Of a stretch of DNA of 64,000 nucleotides, positions 56,401 through 64,000 are shown one piece after another. The notes under the pieces are model-generated. The model was not told where the DNA came from and did no database searches. It saw nothing but the letters and a program-made list of their open reading frames with translations. Origin of the DNA: Uranotaenia lowii (Eukaryota; Arthropoda; Insecta; Diptera; Culicidae). Each line of letters begins with the position of its first letter. Position 1 is the first letter of the stretch. The stretch spans positions 190,643,127 to 190,707,126 of the forward strand of contig NC_073693.1 of NCBI RefSeq assembly GCF_029784155.1. Reading direction: 5' to 3'. Position numbers and translations under genes: made by a program.

Positions 56401-59400
56401 AATTGTAAAAATTGTCAAAATTGTCAAAATTGTCAAAATTGTCAAAATTGTCAAAATTGTCAAAATTGTCAAAATTGTCAAAATTGTCAAAATTGTCAAA
56501 ATTGTCAAAATTGTCAAAATTGTCAAAATTGTCAAAATTGTCAAAATTGTCAAAATTGTCAAAATTGTCAAAATTGTCAAAATTGTCAAAATTGTCAAAA
56601 TTGTCAAAATTGTCAAAATTGTCAAAATTGTCAAAATTGTCAAAATTGTCAAAATTGTCAATATTGTCAAAATTTTCAAAATTGTCAAAATTGTCAAAAT
56701 TGTCAAAATTGTCAAAATTGTCAAAATTGTCAAAATTGTCAAAATTGTCAAAATTGTTAAAATTGTCAAAATTGTCAAAATTGTCAAAATTGTCAAAATT
56801 GTCAAAATTGTCAAAATTGTCAAAATTGTCAAAATTGTCAAAATTGTCAAAATTGTCAAAATTGTCAAAATTGTCAAAATGGTCAAAATTGTCAAAATTG
56901 TCAAAATTGTTAAAATTGTCAAAATTGTCAAAATTGTCAAAATTGTCAAAATTGTCAAAATTGTAAAAATTGTCAATTGTCAAAATTGTCAAAATTGTCA
57001 AAATTGTCAAAATTGTCAAAATTGTCAAAATTGTCAAAATTGTCAAAATTGTCAAAATTGTCAAAATTGTCAAAATTGTCAAAATTGTCAAAATTGTCAA
57101 AATTGTCAAAATTGTCAAAATTGTCAAAATTGTCAAAATTGTCAAAATTGTCAAAATTGTCAAAATTGTCAAAATTGTCAAAATTGTCAAAATTGTCAAA
57201 ATTGTCAAAATTGTCAAAATTGTCAAAATTGTCAAAATTGTCAAAATTGTCAAAATTGTCAAAATTGTCAAAATTGTCAAAATTGTCAAAATTGTCAAAA
57301 TTGTCAAAATTGTCAAAATTGTCAAAATTGTCAAAATTGTCAAAATTGTCAAAATTGTTAAAATTGTCAAAATTGTCAAAATTGTCTAAATTGTCAAAAT
57401 TGTCTAAATTGTCAAAATTGTCTAAATTGTCAAAATTGTCAAAATTGTCAAAATTGTCAAAATTGTCAAAATTGTCAAAATTGTCAAAATTGTCAAAATT
57501 GTCAAAATTGTCAAAATTGTCAAAATTGTCAAAATTGTCAAAATTGTCAAAATTGTCAAAATTGTCAAAATTGTCAAAATTGTCAAAATTGTCAAAATTG
57601 TCAAAATTGTCAAAATTGTCAAAATTGTCAAAATTGTCAAAATTGTCAAAATTGTCAAAATTGTCAAAATTGTCAAAATTGTCAAAATTGTCAAAATTGT
57701 CAAAATTGTCAAAATTGTCAAAATTGTCAAAATTGTCAAAAATGTCAAAAATGTCAAAATTGTCAAAATTGTCAAAATTGTCAAAATTGTCAAAAATGTC
57801 AAAATTGTCAAAATTGACAAAATTGTCAAAATTGTCAAAATTGTCAAAATTGTCAAAATTGTCAAAATTGTCAAAATTGTCAAAATTGTCAAAATTGTCA
57901 AAATTGTCAATATTGTCAAAATTTTCAAAATTGTCAAAATTGTCAAAATTGTCAAAATTGTCAAAATTGTCAAAATTGTCAAAATTGTCAAAATTGTTAA
58001 AATTGTCAAAATTGTCAAAATTGTCAAAATTGTCAAAATTGTCAAAATTGTCAAAATTGTCAAAATTGTCAAAATTGTCAAAATTGTCAAAATTGTCAAA
58101 ATTGTCAAAATGGTCAAAATTGTCAAAATTGTCAAAATTGTTAAAATTGTCAAAATTGTCAAAATTGTCAAAATTGTCAAAATTGTAAAAATTGTCAATT
58201 GTCAAAATTGTCAAAATTGTCAAAATTGTCAAAATTGTCAAAATTGTCAAAATTGTCAAAATTGTCAAAATTGTCAAAATTGTCAAAATTGTCAAAATTG
58301 TCAAAATTGTCAAAATTGTCAAAATTGTCAAAATTGTCAAAATTGTCAAAATTGTCAAAATTGTCAAAATTGTCAAAATTGTCAAAATTGTCAAAATTGT
58401 CAAAATTGTCAAAATTGTCAAAATTGTCAAAATTGTCAAAATTGTCAAAATTGTCAAAATTGTCAAAATTGTCAAAATTGTCAAAATTGTCAAAATTGTC
58501 AAAATTGTCAAAATTGTCAAAATTGTCAAAATTGTCAAAATTGTCAAAATTGTCAAAATTGTCAAAATTGTCAAAATTGTCAAAATTGTCAAAATTGTCA
58601 AAATTGTCAAAATTGTCTAAATTGTCAAAATTGTCTAAATTGTCAAAATTGTCTAAATTGTCAAAATTGTCAAAATTGTCAAAATTGTCAAAATTGTCAA
58701 AATTGTAAAAATTGTCAATTGTCAAAATTGTCAAAATTGTCAAAATTGTCAAAATTGTCAAAATTGTCAAAATTGTCAAAATTGTCAAAATTGTCAAAAT
58801 TGTCAAAATTGTCAAAATTGTCAAAATTGTCAAAATTGTCAAAATTGTCAAAATTGTCAAAATTGTCAAAATTGTCAAAATTGTCAAAAATGTTAAATTT
58901 GATAAAATTGTCAAAAATGTCAAAAATGTCAAAATTGTCAAAATTGTCAAAATTGTCAAAATTGTCAAAAATGTCAAAATTGTCAAAATTGACAAAATTG
59001 TCAAAATGGTCAAAATTGTCAAAATTGTCAAAATTGTCAAAATTGTCAAAATTGTCAAAATTGTCAAAATTGTCAAAATTGTCAAAATTGTCAAAATTGT
59101 CAAAATTGTCAAAATTGACCAAATTGTCAAAATTGTCAAAATTGTCAAAATTGTCAAAATTGTCAAAAATGTCAAAATTGTCAAAATTGTCAAAATAGTC
59201 AAAATAGTCAAAATTGTCAAAATTGTCAAAACTGTCAAAATTGTCAAAATTGTCAAAATTGTCAAAATTGTCAAAATTGTCAAAATAGTCAAAATTGTCA
59301 AAATTGTCAAAATTGTCAAAATTGTCAAAATTGTCAAAATTGTCAAAATTGTCAAAATTGTCAAAATTGTCAAAATTGTCAAAATTGTCAAAATTGTCAA

Positions 59401-62400
59401 AATTGTCAAAATTGTCAAAATTGTAAAAATTGTCAAAATTGTCAAAATTGTCAAAATTGTCAAAATTGTCAAAATTGTCAAAATTGTCAAAATTGTCAAA
59501 ATTGTCAAAATTGTCAAAATTGTAAAAATTGTCAAAATTGTCAAAATTGTCAAAATTGTCAAAATTGTCAAAATTGTCAAAATTGTCAAAATTGTCAAAA
59601 TTGTCAAAATTGTAAAAATTGTAAAAATTGTCAAATTTGTCAAAATTGTCAAAATTGTCAAAATTGTCAAAATCGTCAAAATGTCAAAATTTTCAAAATT
59701 GTCAAAATTGTCAAAATTGTCAAAATTGTCAAAATTGTCAAAATTGTCAAAATTGTCAAAATTGTCAAAATTGTCAAAATTGTCAAAATTGTCAAAATTG
59801 TCAAAATTGTCAAAATTGTCAAAATTGTCAAAATTGTCAAAATTGTCAAAATTGTCAAAATTGTCAAAATTGTCAAAATTGTCAAAATTGTCAAAATTGT
59901 CAAAATTGTCAAAATTGTCAAAATTGTCAAAATTGTCAAAATTGTCAAAATTGTCAAAATTGTCAAAATTGTCAAAATTGTCAAAATTGTCAAAATTGTC
60001 AAAATTGTCAAAATTGTCAAAATTGTCAAAATTGTCAAAATTGTCAAAATTGTCAAAATTGTCAAAATTGTCAAAATTGTCAAAATTGTCAAAATTGTCA
60101 AAATTGTCAAAATTGTCAAAATTGTCAAAATTGTCAAAATTGTCAAAATTGTCAAAATTGTCAAAATTGTCAAAATTGTCAAAATTGTCAAAATTGTCAA
60201 AATTGTCAAAATTGTCAAAATTGTCAAAATTGTCAAAATTGTCAAAATTGTCAAAATTGTCAAAATTGTCAATATTGTCAAAATTTTCAAAATTGTCAAA
60301 ATTGTCAAAATTGTCAAAATTGTCAAAATTGTCAAAATTGTCAAAATTGTCAAAATTGTCAAAATTGTCAAAATTGTCAAAATTGTCAAAATTGTCAAAA
60401 TTGTCAAAATTGTCAAAATTGTCAAAATTGTCAAAATTGTCAAAATTGTCAAAATTGTCAAAATTGTCAAAATTGTCAAAATTGTCAAAATTGTCAAAAT
60501 TGTCAAAATTGTCAAAATTGTCAAAATTGTCAAAATTGTCAAAATTGTCAAAATTGTCAAAATTGTCAAAATTGTCAAAATTGTCAAAATGGTCAAAATT
60601 GTCAAAATTGTCAAAATTGTCAAAATTGTCAAAATTGTCAAAATTGTCAAAATTGTTAAAATTGTCAAAATTGTCAAAATTGTCAAAATTGTCAAAATTG
60701 TCAAAATTGTCAAAATTGTCAAAATTGTCAAAATTGTCAAAACTGTCAATTGTCAAAATTGTCAAAATTGTCAAAATTGTTAAAATTGTCAAAATTGTCA
60801 AAATTGTCAAAATTGTCAAAATTGTCAAAATTGTCAAAATTGTCAAAATTGTCAAAATTGTCAAAATTGTCAAAATTGTCAAAATTGTCAAAATTGTCAA
60901 AATTGTCAAAATTGTCAAAATTGTCAAAATTGTCAAAATAGTCAAAATTGTCAAAATTGTCAAAATTGACAAAATTGTCAAAATTGACAAAATTGTCAAA
61001 ATTGTCAAAATTGTCAAAATTGTCAAAATTGTCAAAATTGTCAAAATTGTCAAAATTGTCAAAATTGTCAAAATTGTCAAAATTGTCAAAATTGTCAAAA
61101 TTGTCAAAATTGTCAAAATTGTCAAAATTGTCAAAATTGTCAAAATTGTCAAAATTGTCAAAATTGTCAAAATTGTCAAAATTGTCAAAATTGTCAAAAT
61201 TGTCAAAATTGTCAATCAAAATTATCAAAATTGTCAAAATTGTCAATCAAAATTGTCAAAATTGTCAAAATTGTCAAAATTGTCAAAATTGTCAAAATTG
61301 TCAAAATTGTCAAAATTGTCAAAATTGTCAGAATTGTCAAAATTGTCAAAATTGTCAAAATTGTCAAAATTGTCAAAATTGTCAAAATTGTCAAAATTGT
61401 CAAAATTGTCAAAATTGTCAAAATTGTCAAAATTGTCAAAATTGTCAAAATTGTCAAAATTGTAAAAATTGTAAAAATTGTCAAAATTGTCAAAATTGTC
61501 AAAATTGTCAAAATTGTCAAAATTGTCAAAATTGTCAAAATTGTCAAAATTGTCAAAATTGTCAAAATTGTCAAAATTGTCAAAATTGTCAAAATTGTCA
61601 AAATTGTCAAAATTGTCAAAATTGTCAAAATTGTCAAAATTGTCAAAATTGTCAAAATTGTCAAAATTGTCAAAATTGTCAAAATTGTCAAAATTGTCAA
61701 AATTGTCAAAATTGTCAAAATTGTCAATATTATCAAAATTTTCAAAATTGTCAAAATTGTCAAAATTGTCAAAATTGTCAAAATTGTCAAAATTGTCAAA
61801 ATTGTCAAAATTGTCAAAATTGTCAAAATTGTCAAAATTGTCAAAATTGTCAAAATTGTCAAAATTGTCAAAATTGTCAAAATTGTCAAAATTGTCAAAA
61901 TTGTCAAAATTGTCAAAATTGTCAAAATTGTCAAAATTTTCAAAATTGTCAAAATTGTCAAAATTGTCAAAATTGTCAAAATGGTCAAAATTGTCAAAAT
62001 TGTCAAAATTGTCAAAATTGTCAAAATTGTTAAAATTGTCAAAATTGTCAAAATTGTCAAAATTGTCAAAATTGTCAAAATTGTTAAAATTGTCAAAATT
62101 GTCAAAATTGTCAAAATTGTCAAAATTGTCAAAATTGTCAAAATTGTCAAAATTGTCAAAATTGTCAAAATTGTCAAAATTGTCAAAATTGTCAAAATTG
62201 TCAAAATTGTCAAAATTGTCAAAATTGTCAAAATTGTCAAAATTGTCAAAATTGACAAAATTGTCAAAATTGACAAAATTGTCAAAATTGTCAAAATTGT
62301 CAAAATTGTCAAAATTGTCAAAATTGTCAAAATTGTCAAAAATGTCAAAATTGTCAAAATTGTCAAAATTGACAAAATTGTCAAAATTGTCAAAATTGTC

Positions 62401-63480
62401 AAAATTGTCAAAATTGTCAAAATTGTCAAAATTGTCAAAATTGTCAAAATTGTCAAAAATGTCAAAATTGTCAAAATTGTTAATTTGATAAAATTGTCAA
62501 AAATGTCAAAAATGTCAAAATTGTCAAAATTGACAAAATTGTCAAAATTGTCAAAATTGTCAAAATTGTCAAAATTGTCAAAATTGTCAAAATTGTCAAA
62601 ATTGTCAAAATTGTCAATCAAAATTGTCAAAATTGTCAAAATTGTCAAAATTGTCAAAATTTTCAAAATTGTCAAAATTGTCAAAATTGCCAAATTGTCA
62701 AAATTGTCAAAATTGTCAAAATTGTCAAAATTGTCAAAATTGTCAAAATTGTCAAAATTGTCAAAATTGTCAAAATTGTCAAAATTGTCAAAATTGTCAA
62801 AATTGTCAAAATTGTCAAAATTGTCAAAATTGTCAAAATTGTCAAAATTGTCAAAATTGTCAAAATTGTCAAAATTGTCAAAATTGTCAAAATTGTCAAA
62901 ATTGTCAAAATTGTCAAAATTGTCAAAATTGTCAAAATTGTCAAAATTGTCAAAATTGTCAAAATTGTCAAAATTGTCAAAATTGTCAAAATTGTCAAAA
63001 TTGTCAAAATTGTCAAAATTGTTAAAATTGTCAAAATTGTCAAAATTGTCAAAATTGTCAAAATTGTCAAAATTGTCAAAATTGTCAAAATTGTCAAAAT
63101 TGTCAAAATTGTCAAAATTGTCAAAATTGTCAAAATTGTCAAAATTGTCAAAATTGTCAAAATTGTCAAAATTGTCAAAATTGTCAAAATTGTCAAAATT
63201 GTCAAAATTGTTAAATTTGATAGAATTGTCAAAATTGTCAAAATTGTCAAAATTGTTAAATTTGATAAAATTGTCAAAAATGTCAAAAATGTCAAAAATG
63301 TCAAAATTGACAAAATTGTCAAAATTGTCAAAATTGTCAAAATTGTCAAAATTGTCAAAATTGTCAAAATTGTCAAAATTGTCAAAATTGTCAAAATTGT
63401 CAAAAATGTCAAAATTGTCAAAATTGTTAATTTGATAAAATTGTCAAAAATGTCAAAAATGTCAAAAATGTCAAAATTGT
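53420..63480 (+). repeat. Recurrent TTAAATTTGATA variant cassette in the satellite
   Basis: A diverged cassette, GTTAAATTTGATARAATTG followed by several ATGTCAAAA units, is found near 53421-53490, 54064-54150, 54217-54310 (shortened GTTAATTTGATA), 58891-58930, 62477-62520 (shortened), 63209-63300 and 63426-63480 (shortened). The cassettes sit mainly at both flanks of the window's array; the long homogeneous core at 54490-58700 lacks them. Confidence 0.75.
56661..62000 (+). repeat. Higher-order repeats inside the 9-bp satellite
   Basis: Ordered variant markers recur: ATATTG...TTTTC at 56661, 57910, 60272 and (as ATATTA) 61727; ATGGTC at 56879, 58110, 60589 and 61981; TTGTAAAAATTGTCAATTGTC at 56961, 58183 and 58703; a triple TTGTCTAAA group at 57382 and 58613. 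The first two repeats are offset by about 1,222-1,249 bp and the last two by about 1,392-1,455 bp. Differences are multiples of 9, as expected from unequal exchange plus gain or loss of whole units. Confidence 0.8.
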
Positions 63481-64000
63481 CAAAATTGACAAAATTGTCA
63501 AAATTGTCAAAATTGTCAAAATTGTCAATCAAAATTGTCAAAATTGTCAAAATTGTCAAAATTGTCAAAATTGTCAAAATTGTCAAAATTGTCAAAATTG
63601 TCAAAATTGTCAAAATTGTCAAAATTGTCAAAATTGTCAAAATTGTCAAAATTGTCAAAATTGTCAAAATTGTCAAAATTGTCAAAATTGTCAAAATTGT
63701 CAAAATTGTCAAAATTGTCAAAATTGTCAAAATTGTCAAAATTGTCAAAATTGTCAAAATTGTCAAAATTGTCAAAATTGTCAAAATTGTCAAAATTGTC
63801 AAAATTGTCAAAATTGTCAAAATTGTCAAAATTGTCAAAATTGTCAAAATTGTCAAAATTGTCAAAATTGTCAAAATTGTCAAAATTGTCAAAATTGTCA
63901 AAATTGTCAAAATTGTCAAAATTGTCAAAATTGTCAAAATTGTCAAAATTGTCAAAATTGTCAAAATTGTCAAAATTGTCAAAATTGTCAAAATTGTCAA

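Larger units (their letters stand above)
52832..64000 (+). repeat. 9-bp satellite array (TTGTCAAAA)n, at least 11 kb
   Basis: Head-to-tail copies of TTGTCAAAA fill the window to its last base, about 1,240 units, and the array continues beyond. The left edge (52832-52900) is degraded (ATCGTCAAAA, TTGTTAAAA), as expected at a satellite border. Point variants are scattered or clustered: ATGTCAAAA, TTGACAAAA, TTGTAAAAA, TTTTCAAAA, TGGTCAAAA, TTGTCTAAA and the 4-bp insertion GTCAATCAAAATTG (for example 53892, 54488, 61213, 62606, 63526). The unit is three codons and stop-free in five of six frames, so giant frames such as 54758-57361 or 58195-61215 are not genes. AAAATT recurs every 9 bp. Confidence 0.98.

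Noticed and set aside
52758..64000. Many very long open frames (up to about 1,006 codons) on both strands
   Set aside because: They are pure translations of a 9-bp tandem repeat that is stop-free in five frames. There is no start context, domain or codon structure.
52832..64000. Possible CRISPR-like or telomere array
   Set aside because: There are no unique spacers, the unit is only 9 bp, and it does not match the telomeric repeats known to me; dipterans lack short telomerase repeats.

Overview
The window is eukaryotic, repeat-dominated DNA. It is AT-rich, has no operons, and shows no intact host gene beyond exon-sized candidates. The best-preserved mobile elements point to a large-genome dipteran, most likely a culicine-type mosquito. 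These are a Tc1/mariner transposase with DD37E spacing (a group known from mosquitoes), RTE-clade LINE remains, Ty3/gypsy remains, Helitron-like units and many hAT-like elements. The species assignment is inference. No rRNA gene, functional tRNA gene or CRISPR array was seen.

Layout. 1-4980 is a nest: an RTE LINE fragment (minus strand) is split by a complete 1.3-kb Tc1/mariner element, and next to it lies GC-rich retro-derived sequence that carries a further poly-A element with a 13-bp target duplication. 4980-12035 is AT-rich and holds one candidate spliced exon (5543-5757, minus), a family of TA-flanked elements with an internal tRNA-like module (8753-11838), and a 99-bp tandem repeat. 12044-14916 is a 2.87-kb hAT-like element containing a perfect 90-bp palindrome. 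14925-22580 is mostly featureless, with a tRNA-like SINE head near 21.6 kb. 22.8-27.2 kb holds a dead Tc1 transposase followed by a Ty3/gypsy remnant interrupted by another hAT-like element. 29.6-32.7 kb has long-TIR foldback elements, and a protein-coding relic cut by a hAT-like element that itself carries a smaller hAT-like MITE. 36-51 kb holds further hAT-like elements, two tandem Helitron-like units with about 150-bp internal repeats, a foldback with hammerhead-ribozyme-like motifs, and a 2.4-kb TA-flanked element. 51.99-52.6 kb has the best host-gene signal: a minus-strand exon with textbook splice sites and an upstream TATA box. From about 52,832 to the window end runs an uninterrupted 9-bp satellite (TTGTCAAAA), about 1,240 units, with higher-order structure.

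The very long open frames in the satellite are artefacts: the 9-bp unit is three codons and is stop-free in five of six frames. Seven hAT-like elements have perfect 8-bp target duplications but no recognisable transposase, which suggests trans-mobilisation from elsewhere. Nesting gives relative ages: the gypsy, RTE and coding relics are older than the hAT-like elements inside them. The least ordinary items are the satellite's anchored higher-order structure, the 90-bp palindrome, the paired inverted ribozyme-like motifs, and the tRNA-like module inside a TA-flanked element family.
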